Source of the DNA: Paracoccus jeotgali
Lineage (GTDB): Bacteria > Pseudomonadota > Alphaproteobacteria > Rhodobacterales > Rhodobacteraceae
Length of the DNA stretch: 64,000 nt
Assembly: GCF_002865605.1 (NCBI RefSeq)
Contig: NZ_CP025583.1
Location: forward strand, 1,902,501-1,966,500
Direction of reading: 5' to 3'
Of this stretch, positions 29,444 to 40,568 are shown piece after piece (position 1 is the first letter of the stretch; each line of letters begins with the position of its first letter). Below the pieces are notes generated by a model that made no database searches, was not told the DNA's origin, and worked only from the letters and a program-made list of their open reading frames with translations. Position numbers and translations under genes: made by a program.

Positions 29444-30115
29444 ATGAATAGCGCCCTTGCCTCAACCCTGCCCGACTGGGTGATCGAGCCCGGTCTGACG
29501 CCGTATCCGCAGGCCCTCGCCACGATGGAGCAGCATGTGGCAGAGATGCTGGCCGGCCGCGCCTGCGAGCGGATCTGGCTGGTCGAGCACCCGCCGCTTT
29601 ACACCGCCGGCACCTCGGCGCGGGCGGCGGATCTGCTGGATGCGCGGTTTCCGGTCCATGTCGCGGGACGCGGCGGGCAATACACCTATCACGGGCCGGG
29701 GCAGCGCGTTGTCTATCTGATGCTGGACCTGAACCGGCGCGGGCGCGATGTCCGCGCCTTTGTCCAGACCCTGGAAGCCTGGGTGATCGAGACGCTTGCC
29801 GCCTTCGGCGTGCGCGGCGAGATCCGCGAGGGCCGCGTCGGCGTCTGGGTCGCCCGGCCTGAAAAGCCGCCCCTTCCCGACGGCGCGATTCGCGAGGACA
29901 AGATCGCAGCCATCGGCATCAAGCTGCGTCGCTGGATCAGCTTTCACGGGCTGGCCATCAATGTCGAACCCGATCTGTCCCATTATGGCGGCATCGTGCC
30001 TTGCGGGATCAGCGGCCACGGCGTCACCAGCCTGGTCGATCTGGGGCTGCCGGTGACCATGCCCGATCTGGACAACGCGCTAAAGGCGAGCTTTCCGAAG
30101 GTCTTCGGCGATTGA
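29444..30115 (+). CDS. lipB: Octanoyl-[ACP]:protein octanoyltransferase
   Basis: Transfers octanoyl from acyl carrier protein to lipoyl domains, first step of lipoate synthesis. 223 residues. The catalytic cysteine is in [13 protein letters not shown] and the partner lysine in [26 protein letters not shown] is the substrate-pocket block. 45 bases follow the lipoprotein gene. lipA is not in this window. Confidence 0.95.
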   Translation: MNSALASTLPDWVIEPGLTPYPQALATMEQHVAEMLAGRACERIWLVEHPPLYTAGTSARAADLLDARFPVHVAGRGGQYTYHGPGQRVVYLMLDLNRRGRDVRAFVQTLEAWVIETLAAFGVRGEIREGRVGVWVARPEKPPLPDGAIREDKIAAIGIKLRRWISFHGLAINVEPDLSHYGGIVPCGISGHGVTSLVDLGLPVTMPDLDNALKASFPKVFGD

Positions 30116-30206
30116 CCGCTGCGACGTCAAAGCACGAGAAACTGATCCGGAACTTATTGCCAAAGCATCCGTTTTCCATCAGCCTGAGCCCCGTCGCGGA
30201 CATGAT

Positions 30207-30239
30207 TTGACAGATGTCATGACCGTCTCGGATGGTCAT
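30207..30239 (+). promoter_or_regulatory. cycA promoter region with nested dyads
   Basis: The cycA upstream gap holds TTGACA (30207-30212), overlapping the palindrome TGACA-GA-TGTCA (30208-30219), and next to it ATGACC-N9-GGTCAT (30219-30239). TTGACA may be a -35 element, but no good -10 stands 17 bases later. The dyads are candidate regulator sites. A small hairpin, GTCGC-TTT-GCGAC (30259-30271), precedes the AAAGGAAG ribosome binding site. Confidence 0.4.
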
Positions 30240-30290
30240 TGCTAGTGCGAATTGCGATGTCGCTTTGCGACGACATGAAAGGAAGACACG

Positions 30291-30764
30291 ATGAAAACCA
30301 GCCTGATCGCCACGTTGACCGTGCTGAGCCTGGCCGTGCCCGCGGTCGCGCAGGACGCCGCCAAAGGCGAAAAAGAATTCAACAAATGCAAAGCCTGCCA
30401 CATGATTCAGGATGCCGACGGCACCGACATCATCAAGGGCGGCAAGACCGGGCCGAACCTGTACGGGATCGTCGGGCGGCACTTCGCGGCGGTCGAGGAT
30501 TACAAATACGGTGACGGCATCCTGAAGCTGGCCGAGGCCTATCCCGACGCGGTCTGGGACGTCCACTCGCTGAAGGCCTATGTCACCGACCCGACCGGCT
30601 ATCTGGACGAGTATTCGGGTGACCCGAAGGCCAAGTCGAAGATGACCTTCAAGCTGACCAAGAACCAGGACGATCTGGTGGCCTACCTGCTGTCCGTCTC
30701 GCCCGACGCCCCGCCTCAGCCCGAGGAAAGCGACGGCGAGCCGATGGCGCCGCCGGCCGAGTAA
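30291..30764 (+). CDS. cycA: Cytochrome c550
   Basis: Periplasmic class I c-type cytochrome, electron carrier between the bc1 complex and terminal oxidases or reductases. 157 residues: signal peptide to Ala20 (AVA-QDA), haem site CKACH (33-37), axial Met118 in KSKMTFK, and an acidic proline-rich tail. The segment GEKEFNKCKACHMIQ and GTDIIKGGKTGPNLYG closely resemble Paracoccus denitrificans c550 from memory. ctaD follows in the same direction, as I recall for Paracoccus; a terminator lies between them. Confidence 0.93.
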   Translation: MKTSLIATLTVLSLAVPAVAQDAAKGEKEFNKCKACHMIQDADGTDIIKGGKTGPNLYGIVGRHFAAVEDYKYGDGILKLAEAYPDAVWDVHSLKAYVTDPTGYLDEYSGDPKAKSKMTFKLTKNQDDLVAYLLSVSPDAPPQPEESDGEPMAPPAE

Positions 30765-30856
30765 GCCTCGGACGCGCAGCGGTCGGGGGCGAGAGATTCG
30801 CGCCCGACACCCTGCCATCGCCGGACTGCGACATGTTGTCGCAACACCCTGCCTCA

Positions 30857-30892
30857 CCCTCTGCGGTTTCTGCCGCAGGGGGTTTGTTTTTT
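30857..30892 (+). terminator. Rho-independent terminator of cycA
   Basis: CCCTCTGCGG pairs with CCGCAGGGGG (one G-U), loop TTTCTG, followed by TTTGTTTTTT. It is about 90 bases after the cycA stop and would separate cycA from ctaD transcription. A second hairpin, TGCGACA-TGT-TGTCGCA, lies just upstream at 30827-30843. Confidence 0.8.
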
Positions 30893-30964
30893 GCGGGGGA
30901 AACCGTGCCACGCCGCCAACTTTCCCCCCTGAGGCGCATTGCCGCATCCCGACAACGGCGCTAA

Positions 30965-32698
<1,734 letters not shown>

Positions 32699-32715
32699 GT
32701 GACATGCACTGAACC

Positions 32716-32745
32716 ACGGCCCCGGAGCGATCCGGGGCCGTTTTC
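32716..32745 (+). terminator. Rho-independent terminator of ctaD
   Basis: A perfect 11-base stem, ACGGCCCCGGA with TCCGGGGCCGT, has a GCGA tetraloop and is followed by TTTT. It begins 18 bases after the ctaD stop. Confidence 0.88.
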
Positions 32746-32771
32746 GTCCGGACATAGGGGAACGCAGCGAC

Positions 32772-33260
32772 GTGCCTTATCAATGGCTGGATCAGGACGG
32801 GACAAGACTGCTGCACGCGCGGCCCCATCGCTCGCTGCCGCGCACCGGCTTTGTCTGGTTCATCGGGATCACGGCGGGGCTGCTCAGCCTGCCGCTGATC
32901 GCGCTGCTGGGAAGCGTGCTGATGTGGGCGCTGCTGCCCTTCATGCTGGCCGCCATCGCGGCGGTCTGGTGGGCCATTGAGCGCAGCTATCGCAGCGGCA
33001 CCAGCTTCGAGGTGCTGCGCCTGACGCGCGACCGGATCGGCCTGACCCGGCACGATCCGGGCCAGCCCGACCGTCACTGGCAGGCCAACCCCTATTGGAT
33101 CAGGGCCGAGATCCGCCCCGGCCCGGTCGAACGCTATCTTGTCCTGACCGGCGACCACAAGACCGGCCGCGAGATCGAACTCGGCGCCTTCCTGACCCCG
33201 GAAGAGCGCAGCGCGCTGCAGACCGAGTTGAACCGGGAACTGGCGCGGCTGCGCGACTAG
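32772..33260 (+). CDS. DUF2244 membrane protein
   Basis: A 162-residue protein with two hydrophobic helices at about residues 25-68, then a soluble domain with tryptophans (DRHWQANPYWIRAEI). This is the DUF2244 pattern, common next to cytochrome oxidase genes in alphaproteobacteria, but no function is established. GTG start at 32772, about 27 bases after the ctaD terminator, so transcription probably restarts. Confidence 0.82.
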   Translation: MPYQWLDQDGTRLLHARPHRSLPRTGFVWFIGITAGLLSLPLIALLGSVLMWALLPFMLAAIAAVWWAIERSYRSGTSFEVLRLTRDRIGLTRHDPGQPDRHWQANPYWIRAEIRPGPVERYLVLTGDHKTGREIELGAFLTPEERSALQTELNRELARLRD

Positions 33261-33269
33261 AGCGCCCGG

Positions 33270-33458
33270 TCATTCGTCCTCGACATGCTCGGGCAGCCCG
33301 TCCAGATCCGTCGAGGCGAAATCTTCCAGCTCATCCTCGGACATGCTGTCATACATGTCCTTGGACGCGCCTTGCAGGTCGCTGACCTTTGTCTCGCCGC
33401 GTTTTGCGGACAGGGCCGCACCGGCGGCACGTTGCTGGGCCTTGGATTTTGCGGGCAT
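33270..33458 (-). CDS. DUF3008 small protein
   Basis: A 62-residue protein: a basic N-terminus MPAKSKAQQRAAGAALSAKR followed by a strongly acidic C-terminus. The opening is typical of the DUF3008 family, of unknown function. An excellent GGAGGAAG site precedes the ATG. The stop is nine bases from the DUF2244 stop (convergent). Confidence 0.82.
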   Translation of the reverse strand: MPAKSKAQQRAAGAALSAKRGETKVSDLQGASKDMYDSMSEDELEDFASTDLDGLPEHVEDE

Positions 33459-33475
33459 GGCTTCCTCCGTTCATC

Positions 33476-33508
33476 AAAAAACAGAAACGCCCCGCGCGGC
33501 GGGGCGTT
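33476..33508 (-). terminator. Rho-independent terminator of yqeY-like gene
   Basis: A perfect 10-base stem (33486-33495 with 33499-33508, AACGCCCCGC/GCGGGGCGTT), three-base loop, with a run of six U on the minus strand. It separates the GatB/Yqey gene from the DUF3008 gene, which therefore needs its own promoter or readthrough. Confidence 0.82.
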
Positions 33509-33538
33509 CCGATGGACGATGCGGCGGCAGCCTTGGCG

Positions 33539-34000
33539 TTACAGCAGGCGTTGCTTGACCGACTGCCCCACCGCGCCGAAATCCATCTGACCGGAATAGC
33601 GGGTCTTCAGTTCCGCCATGACCCGGCCCATATCGCGGACCGAGCTTGCGCCCAGCTCGGCGATGACGGCGTCGATGGCGGCCTCGCTTTCTTCGGTCGT
33701 CATCGGGCGGGGCAGAAACTCGCCCAACACCTCGATCTCGGCCAGTTCCTTCTCGGCCAGTTCCAGCCGCCCGCCCTCTTCATAGGCCTTGGCGGATTCC
33801 TGACGCTGCTTGACCATCCGCGCCAGGATCGCCAGCAGGTCGGCATCCGACAGCCCGGCAACCTCGCCCTCGCCGCTGCGCGCGGCGATCTCGCGGTCCT
33901 TGATCGCGGCCGAAATCAGGCGCAGCGTGGACAGCCGCGCGGCGTCGCGGGCGCGCATCGCGTCCTTGGTGGCGGTCTGGATTTTGGTCTTCAGATCCAT
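33539..34000 (-). CDS. GatB/Yqey domain protein
   Basis: 153 residues, mostly helical. MDLKTKIQTATKDAMRAR opening and LGEFLPRPMTTEE block match the YqeY family, related to the tRNA-binding tail of GatB (Glu-tRNA amidotransferase). Its role is unclear; it may bind tRNA. ATG at 34000 is preferred to one four codons earlier. Divergent from carA, a pairing seen in many alphaproteobacteria. Confidence 0.9.
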   Translation of the reverse strand: MDLKTKIQTATKDAMRARDAARLSTLRLISAAIKDREIAARSGEGEVAGLSDADLLAILARMVKQRQESAKAYEEGGRLELAEKELAEIEVLGEFLPRPMTTEESEAAIDAVIAELGASSVRDMGRVMAELKTRYSGQMDFGAVGQSVKQRLL

Positions 34001-34130
34001 GTCGGTTTCCAATCTCTGGCAGGCCGCCTCATCTATGCCGCGAAAGCCGCGCGATCAAGTCCGCGCTTGCTTGACCAGCGGGCGGCGCTTCACTAGGTTC
34101 GCTACGATTATCAGATCAGGAGCCACCGCC

Positions 34131-35294
34131 ATGACCGCGCCTGCCGCGAAACCGACCGCCTGCCTAGCCCTAGCGGACGGCACGATCTTCATGGGGCACG
34201 GCTTTGGCGCCACGGGCGAGGTCGTGGCCGAACTGGTCTTCAACACCGCGATGACCGGCTATCAGGAGATCATGACCGATCCCTCCTATGCCAGCCAGAT
34301 CGTCACCTTCACCTTCCCCCATATCGGCAATACCGGCGTGACCGAGCAGGATGACGAATCCGCCGATCCGGTCGCCAGTGGCATCGTGGTCAAATGGGAC
34401 CCGACCGAGCCGTCGAACTGGCGCTCGACCGCGCGGCTGCAGGAATGGATGCAGCGCCGGGGCCGGCTGGGCATGGGCGGCGTCGACACGCGGCGCCTGA
34501 CCCGCGCGATTCGCCAGCAGGGCAGCCCGCATGTGGTGCTGGCGCATGACCCCGCGGGCGAGTTCGACATCCCGGCGCTGATCGCGCGGGCCAGGGCGTG
34601 GAAGGGGCTGGTCGGCCTCGATCTGGCGCGCGAGGTCTCGACCCGGCAAAGCTATCGTTGGCAGCAGGGCATGTGGGAATGGCCGGGCGAATTCGCGCCG
34701 CTGACCGAGCCGAACCCCTTCAAGGTGGTCGCCATCGACTATGGCGCCAAGCGCAACATCCTGCGTTCGCTGGTTGCAATCGGCGCCGATGTGACCGTGC
34801 TGCCCGCCACCGCCACGACCGAGGATATCCTGGCGCATAACCCCGAGGGCGTGTTCCTGTCCAACGGCCCCGGCGATCCCGAGGCCACCGGCGAATATGC
34901 CGTGCCGATGATCCGCGACCTTCTGGACCGCGACATGCCGATCTTTGGCGTCTGTCTGGGACATCAGATGCTGGCGCTGGCCCTAGGTGCCCGGACCGTC
35001 AAGATGAGCCACGGCCATCACGGCGCCAACCATCCTGTCCGCGAAACCAAGACCGGCAAGGTCGAGATTACCTCGATGAATCACGGCTTTGCGGTCGATT
35101 CCCAGACCCTGCCCGAGGGCGTGGCCGAGACCCATGTCAGCCTGTTCGACGGCTCGAATTGCGGGCTCGCGGTGACGGGGCGGCCGGTGTTCTCGGTCCA
35201 GTATCACCCCGAGGCCAGCCCCGGCCCGCAGGATTCGAACTATCTCTTCGCGCGCTTCGCCAGCGCCATGCGCGAGCGGCGGGACGGGGTTTAA
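34131..35294 (+). CDS. carA: Carbamoyl-phosphate synthase small subunit
   Basis: Glutamine-hydrolysing subunit that passes ammonia to CarB for arginine and pyrimidine synthesis. 387 residues. The nucleophile is Cys275 in FGVCLGHQML; the His-Glu pair is in SVQYHPEASPG. AGGAG precedes the ATG at 34131. carB is not adjacent, so the two subunits are unlinked here. Confidence 0.96.
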   Translation: MTAPAAKPTACLALADGTIFMGHGFGATGEVVAELVFNTAMTGYQEIMTDPSYASQIVTFTFPHIGNTGVTEQDDESADPVASGIVVKWDPTEPSNWRSTARLQEWMQRRGRLGMGGVDTRRLTRAIRQQGSPHVVLAHDPAGEFDIPALIARARAWKGLVGLDLAREVSTRQSYRWQQGMWEWPGEFAPLTEPNPFKVVAIDYGAKRNILRSLVAIGADVTVLPATATTEDILAHNPEGVFLSNGPGDPEATGEYAVPMIRDLLDRDMPIFGVCLGHQMLALALGARTVKMSHGHHGANHPVRETKTGKVEITSMNHGFAVDSQTLPEGVAETHVSLFDGSNCGLAVTGRPVFSVQYHPEASPGPQDSNYLFARFASAMRERRDGV

Positions 35295-35347
35295 CCTAAC
35301 CTTAACTCCTGCCGTGTCAGTCATTGCGAAACCAACAGGGATTCGCC

Positions 35348-37501
35348 ATGACTGCCCAGCCCGCTGCCGCAAACGCGCCGGTTCCGATCCGTCCGGGCAT
35401 CCGCATCCAGGCCCCGCCTGCGGATCTCTCTGACCGCGACCTTCGCCCGCTGGGCCAGATCCTGCTCGAGGATGGGGCCGTCAGTCCCGGCGACCTGCTG
35501 AAGGCCACGGTGATGCGGCGGCGCCAGAATGTGCGTCTGGGGCAGATCCTGCTGGCCAATGGCTGGGTGACCGAGGCCGCGCTGACCCACGCGCTGACCC
35601 GGCAATGGCGCAGCTCTGCCGTCGATCCCGTCGCCATGCCCGCCGATTCGCGGCTGGTGGACGAGCTGGGGGCCGGGTTCTGCCTGAAACACGCGATCCT
35701 GCCCTGGCGGCGCGTCGGCGGCGTCAGTTTCATCGCCACCTCGCGGCCCGAGGACTTTGCCCGGACGACCGCCCTTCTGCCCGCCGGTTTCGGGCCGGTG
35801 CGGATGCTGCTGACCAGCGAAAGCGCGATCCATCAGGCGATCATCTCGATGCGGATGACCTCGCTGACGCGGCAGGCCGAAAGCAGCGTCCCGGCCGAGG
35901 AAAGCTGTCGAACGCAGCGCGCCGGGCTGATGACGCGGCTGGCGCTGGGGCTGGTAGCGCTGCTGGTGGTGGGGCTGTGGCTTGCCCCGGCGCTGGTGCT
36001 GGCGGTGCTGGCCGGATGGGCGGTGCTGACGCTGCTGGCCGGGACGGGGCTGAAGCTGATGGCCTTCGCGGCGGTTCTGCGGGGGCGGACCGAGGCGGCG
36101 GCAGACACCGCGCTGATCTCGGCCGGGCTGAAAGCCGCCCCGCCGATGGACGCGGCGCTGCCGGTGATCTCGGTCATGGTGCCGCTGTTCCACGAAAGCG
36201 ATGTCGCGGGCAAGCTGGTCGGCCGGCTGGCCCGGCTGGACTACCCGCGCGAGCTGACCGACATTCTGCTGGTGGTCGAGGCCACCGACCCGATCACCCG
36301 CGGCGCGCTGCATGGCGTGACCCTGCCGCACTGGATCCGCGTCGTCGTGGTCCCGCCCGGCCCGGTCCAGACCAAGCCGCGGGCGCTGAACTACGCGCTG
36401 AACTTCTGCCGCGGCGATATCGTCGGGGTCTGGGATGCCGAGGACCGGCCCGACCCCGATCAGCTGCACAAGGTCGCGCGCCGCTTTGCCGTGGCCCCGC
36501 CGCAGGTGGTCTGCCTGCAGGGGCAGCTCGATTATTTCAACCCGCGCACCAACTGGCTGGCGCGCTGCTTCACCATCGAATACGCCTCGTGGTTCCGCGC
36601 CAACCTGCCCGGCATCGCGCGGCTGGGTCTGGTCGTGCCCCTAGGCGGGACGACGCTGTTCTTCCGCCGCAACGTGCTCGAGGAACTGGGCGGCTGGGAC
36701 GCCTGGAACGTCACCGAAGACGCCGATCTGGGCGTGCGCCTGACCCGGCGCGGCTGGCAGACCGAGCTGATCGAGACGACCACCGATGAAGAGGCCAACT
36801 GCCGCGCCCTGCCCTGGGTCAAGCAGCGCTCGCGCTGGCTCAAGGGCTATGCGATGACCTGGGGCGTCCATATGCGCAACCCGCTGGCCCTGTGGCGCGA
36901 GCTGGGCGCCAAGCGGTTCCTGGCCTTCCAGATCCAGTTTCTGGGCACGATGTCGCAATATCTGCTGGCCCCGGTGCTGTGGAGCTTTTGGCTGCTGGCT
37001 CTCGGCCTGCCGCATCCGCTGCGCGAGCCGCTGTCATCGCTGGGCGGCGGTGCGGCGCTGACGGCGGTCTTCACGCTGTTCGTGGCGTCAGAGCTGATCT
37101 CGATGGCGGTCAGCCTGTGGGCGGTGCGCGGGCCGAAACATCGCCACCTGATGATCTGGGTGCCGCTGATGCATTTCTATTTCCCGCTTGGGTGCCTTGC
37201 CGGGTGGAAGGCGATCTACGAGGTCGTCACCAACCCCTTCTACTGGGACAAGACCGTGCATGGCGTCTTCGACGAAAGCGAAGAGGCTGACGCCGCGCCC
37301 GCGCCGCTGCCGCAGGGCCTGAGCCAGGTCCCGGTCTTGGGCCAGATCGGCGGCGCCGAGATGGCGCGGTCCGTCCCCGTTCAGCCCGGCGCTGCGGTTC
37401 TGGTCGTGGCAGAGCCTGCACGCCCGGTTGACCCGGCGCAGCCTGAGATGTTGGACGGCGCCGGATGGGAAGCCGAACCCGCCAACCGCGCCACGGCGTG
37501 A
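35348..37501 (+). CDS. Membrane family 2 glycosyltransferase with N-terminal MshEN-like domain
   Basis: A 717-residue polymerase-like glycosyltransferase. Residues 33-86 hold two back-to-back motifs of the MshEN/GspE-N type (RPLGQILLEDG... and RLGQILLANG...LTRQ); in other proteins this fold binds cyclic di-GMP. Two helices follow (about 205-250). The GT2 domain shows WDAEDRPDPDQ, TEDADLG and QRSRWLKG (QxxRW), marks of processive synthases. Three more helices close the membrane part; the last 75 residues are Pro/Ala-rich. ATG at 35348 has AGGGA upstream. No polysaccharide genes flank it. Architecture recalls E. coli NfrB with reversed order; the product is unknown. Confidence 0.85.
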   Translation: MTAQPAAANAPVPIRPGIRIQAPPADLSDRDLRPLGQILLEDGAVSPGDLLKATVMRRRQNVRLGQILLANGWVTEAALTHALTRQWRSSAVDPVAMPADSRLVDELGAGFCLKHAILPWRRVGGVSFIATSRPEDFARTTALLPAGFGPVRMLLTSESAIHQAIISMRMTSLTRQAESSVPAEESCRTQRAGLMTRLALGLVALLVVGLWLAPALVLAVLAGWAVLTLLAGTGLKLMAFAAVLRGRTEAAADTALISAGLKAAPPMDAALPVISVMVPLFHESDVAGKLVGRLARLDYPRELTDILLVVEATDPITRGALHGVTLPHWIRVVVVPPGPVQTKPRALNYALNFCRGDIVGVWDAEDRPDPDQLHKVARRFAVAPPQVVCLQGQLDYFNPRTNWLARCFTIEYASWFRANLPGIARLGLVVPLGGTTLFFRRNVLEELGGWDAWNVTEDADLGVRLTRRGWQTELIETTTDEEANCRALPWVKQRSRWLKGYAMTWGVHMRNPLALWRELGAKRFLAFQIQFLGTMSQYLLAPVLWSFWLLALGLPHPLREPLSSLGGGAALTAVFTLFVASELISMAVSLWAVRGPKHRHLMIWVPLMHFYFPLGCLAGWKAIYEVVTNPFYWDKTVHGVFDESEEADAAPAPLPQGLSQVPVLGQIGGAEMARSVPVQPGAAVLVVAEPARPVDPAQPEMLDGAGWEAEPANRATA

Positions 37502-37562
37502 CCGAAGCGGCCGCAGGCGGAGCCGTCCTGCCGCTGCGGCCCGTCGCCGAGGACGCGCAGGT

Positions 37563-40379
37563 TCACTCGCGCTCTTGCGCGCCGTCCTGCGCCGGGCCGA
37601 GCGCGCCCTCGATCACCTCTCGCGCGTTCCGCGACACCTGCGCCAGCCGCTCGGCCATCTCCTCGAGATCGTCGCAGCCCGTCTCGCGCAGCAGGAACTC
37701 CTGCCCGCCGCGCCCCAGCCGGCTCATGTCCAGCGCCTGTTCGCTGATCAACCGCCCCGCCGCATGCAGCCGCCACAGAAAGCGCTGCGCCGAGGCCAGA
37801 TCCTCGCCCTCGATCCGGCCAATCAGACCGTGACGCGCCCCCGCCCGCAACTGCGCCAGCGCCGTCCGCGCCGGATCGCCGCTGCGAAGCGCGAGGGATT
37901 GGGCGAACAGCTCGACATCCTGCAGCCGGCCGGGCCCGATCTTGGCTTCCCATGCGCCATCGGGCGGCTTGGCGGCGAAGATGCGCTGTCGCATGTCGGC
38001 AAGGTCCGCCAGCACCCGGTCGTCATGCCCGCGCTCGCGCAGGATTTCGAGGCGAAGCGTCTCGATCTCGGTCGAGAGCGCCGCGGCCTCGGCCCCGCAG
38101 GCGGCGACGGGACGGGCGCGGGTCAGGGCCAGATGCTCCCATGTCCAGGCCTCGCCCAGTTGATAGTTCCGGAAGGACTGCAGCGAGGTCGCGACCGGCC
38201 CCTGCCGCCCCGAGGGCCGCAGCCGCATATCGACCTCGAACAGCCGACCCGAGGCGGTCTGCGCCGACAGCGCGGTGATCAGCGCCTGCGTCAGGCGGGC
38301 ATACCAGGCCCGCGGCGCCAGCGGCTTCGGGCCCTGCGATTCGTCGACCCCTTCGGCGTCATAGATGATCAGCAGATCGAGGTCGGAAGCCGCGTTCAAC
38401 TGCCGCACCCCAAGCGACCCCATCCCCAGCACGACGGCGCCACGCCCCGGCGGCGGGCCGTGGCGCACGGCCACCTGATCGGCGGCGAGCGGCAACAGCG
38501 CGATGATCGAGGCGGTCGCGATATCGGCGTATTCCTGCCCGATCTGCGCCGCATCGGCGAGACCGCGCAGGTGGTGGACACCGATGCGGAACTGCCATTC
38601 ATGCGCCCAGCGCCGCGCCTCGTCCAGCGCGCGCTCATAGCCGCCGTCGCGGGCCTTCATCTGCTGGTCCAGGCGATGGGCCAGGTCGTCCTGCAGCGCC
38701 TGCGGCCCCGGCCAGGGCGCGAAGAAGGACCCGCCCAGCACGCCGTCCAGAACCTCGGGGTGGCGGCCCAGATAGGCGGCGAGGCCCGGGGCGGTGGCGC
38801 AGATATCGACCAGCAGATCGACGAGGACCGGGTTGGCCTCGAACAGCGAGAAGATCTGCACCCCGGCCGGCAGGCCCTGCAGAAACAGGTCGAAGCGGCG
38901 CAGCGCGTCCTCGGCATATTCGGCGCGCGACATCCGCGACAACAGGTCCGGCTTGATGCGGCGGAAGATCTGCTGGGCGCGCGTGCTGCGCAGCGCCGCA
39001 TAGCTGTCCCAGCGGTCGATGATTTCCTGCGAGCGCTCGGAAATCTCGGGCAGGGGCGCAGCATCGCCGGGGCTGAAAAAGGCGTCGGTCAGCGTCTCGA
39101 CCCGCTTCAGCCGTGCCAGCAGGCGGTCGGACCAGGTGGTGAGGTCGGGCTCGCCCATCATGCAGGCGATGTTCTGCAGCCCGGCCTCATCGCGCGGCAG
39201 ATCATGGGTCTGGGCGTCGTTCACCATCTGCACCCGATGTTCGATCTCGCGGTGCTGGCGATAGTGGTCCGACAGTTCGGCCGCGATGTCGGCGGGCACC
39301 CAGCCCTGCTGGCTCAGCGCCGCAAGCGCCGGGACCGTCCCGCGCAGCCGCAGCGAGCGGTCGCGACCGCCGGCGATCAGCTGGCGGGTCTGGGTGAAGA
39401 ACTCGATCTCGCGGATGCCGCCCTGCCCCAGCTTCATGTTGTGGCCGGGCAGGGTCAGCGAACCGCCCAGCGCGTTGTGATCACGAATCCGCAGGCGCAT
39501 GTCATGGGCGTCCTGAATCGCCGCGAAATCCAGATGCCGCCGCCAGACGAAGGGCCGCAGATCGTCCAGAAAGCGCTGTCCCGCCGCCAGATCGCCGGCG
39601 CAGGGCCGCGCCTTGATATAGGCCGCACGCTCCCATGTGCGGCCCTCGGCCTCGTAATAGGACAGCGCGGCGCTGGCCGACAGGCAGACCGGCGTCACCG
39701 CCGCGTCGGGGCGCAGCCGCAGATCGGTGCGGAAGACATAGCCGTGCTGGGTGTTGTCCGACAGCGTCGCGGCCATGCGGCGGGTGGCGCGGATCAGCGA
39801 GGCGCGGGCCTGCTGGCGGTCACCCACCGCATAGGCTTGGTCGTCGAACAGCACGATCAGGTCGATGTCGGAGCTGTAATTCAACTCTGCCGCGCCCATC
39901 TTGCCCATCGCCATGACAAACAGCCCGCCGGCGTCGGCATCGGTGTCGGGCAGCTTGCCGCGCGCCACCTCGACCGCCAGATGGGCGCGGATGGCCAGAT
40001 CCGTCGCCCGGTCGGCGAACGCGGTCAGCGCGCCGGTCACCTGCTCGAGGCGCCACGCCCCGCCAAGATCGGCCAGCCCCGCCAGCAGCGCGATCCGCCC
40101 TTTGGCCTGACGCAGCGCGACGCCCAGACTGGCCGGGTCGCAGTCCTCCAGCCCCTCGGTCTCGCGCGCGACCACGCGGTCATCGGCAGCCGCCACGGCC
40201 TGGGCCAGCCAATCAGCTTCGCGCTGCATCAGCGACCACAGATAGGGGCTGCACCCGGCTGCCCCCGACAGCAGATCGACAAGGCGCGGATCGAGGCCCG
40301 CGAAACGCGCAGCGGCCTCGGCCGCGCGCGATGTGTCGCAGGCGATAGGCAGGCGGGTGATGGCGGAGGCAAGCTGCAT
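37563..40379 (-). CDS. glnE: Glutamine synthetase adenylyltransferase/deadenylase
   Basis: Bifunctional enzyme that adenylylates glutamine synthetase when nitrogen is plentiful and reverses it under control of PII. 938 residues. Two nucleotidyltransferase halves are visible: AMGKMGAAELNYSSDIDLIV (deadenylase half) and LGMGSLGVRQLNAASDLDLL (adenylylase half). ATG at 40379 (MQLASAIT) is chosen over an in-frame TTG at 40415. Convergent with the glycosyltransferase gene. Confidence 0.95.
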   Translation of the reverse strand: MQLASAITRLPIACDTSRAAEAAARFAGLDPRLVDLLSGAAGCSPYLWSLMQREADWLAQAVAAADDRVVARETEGLEDCDPASLGVALRQAKGRIALLAGLADLGGAWRLEQVTGALTAFADRATDLAIRAHLAVEVARGKLPDTDADAGGLFVMAMGKMGAAELNYSSDIDLIVLFDDQAYAVGDRQQARASLIRATRRMAATLSDNTQHGYVFRTDLRLRPDAAVTPVCLSASAALSYYEAEGRTWERAAYIKARPCAGDLAAGQRFLDDLRPFVWRRHLDFAAIQDAHDMRLRIRDHNALGGSLTLPGHNMKLGQGGIREIEFFTQTRQLIAGGRDRSLRLRGTVPALAALSQQGWVPADIAAELSDHYRQHREIEHRVQMVNDAQTHDLPRDEAGLQNIACMMGEPDLTTWSDRLLARLKRVETLTDAFFSPGDAAPLPEISERSQEIIDRWDSYAALRSTRAQQIFRRIKPDLLSRMSRAEYAEDALRRFDLFLQGLPAGVQIFSLFEANPVLVDLLVDICATAPGLAAYLGRHPEVLDGVLGGSFFAPWPGPQALQDDLAHRLDQQMKARDGGYERALDEARRWAHEWQFRIGVHHLRGLADAAQIGQEYADIATASIIALLPLAADQVAVRHGPPPGRGAVVLGMGSLGVRQLNAASDLDLLIIYDAEGVDESQGPKPLAPRAWYARLTQALITALSAQTASGRLFEVDMRLRPSGRQGPVATSLQSFRNYQLGEAWTWEHLALTRARPVAACGAEAAALSTEIETLRLEILRERGHDDRVLADLADMRQRIFAAKPPDGAWEAKIGPGRLQDVELFAQSLALRSGDPARTALAQLRAGARHGLIGRIEGEDLASAQRFLWRLHAAGRLISEQALDMSRLGRGGQEFLLRETGCDDLEEMAERLAQVSRNAREVIEGALGPAQDGAQERE

Positions 40380-40568
40380 GTCGCTTGGTGTGCGCCATGC
40401 CGCCGGGCAGGTCAATCTGACGCAAACGGGCCGATATCTTTGCTTGGCCTTGGCGCCGTCTGTTGCTACCGTTCCGCATCAGAAGCGTCGGTTTCGGATT
40501 GACATGACGGCAGGCACTCGCGCCACGACAAGCGTGCCAGGGGCGCGGGGTGACGGATGGGATCGGCC

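Noticed and set aside
37428..40502. Open frame of 1024 codons on the plus strand opposite glnE
   Set aside because: It is antisense to a clear GlnE, is very rich in Arg, Gln, Gly and Pro as expected for a GC-rich shadow frame, and shows no motif.
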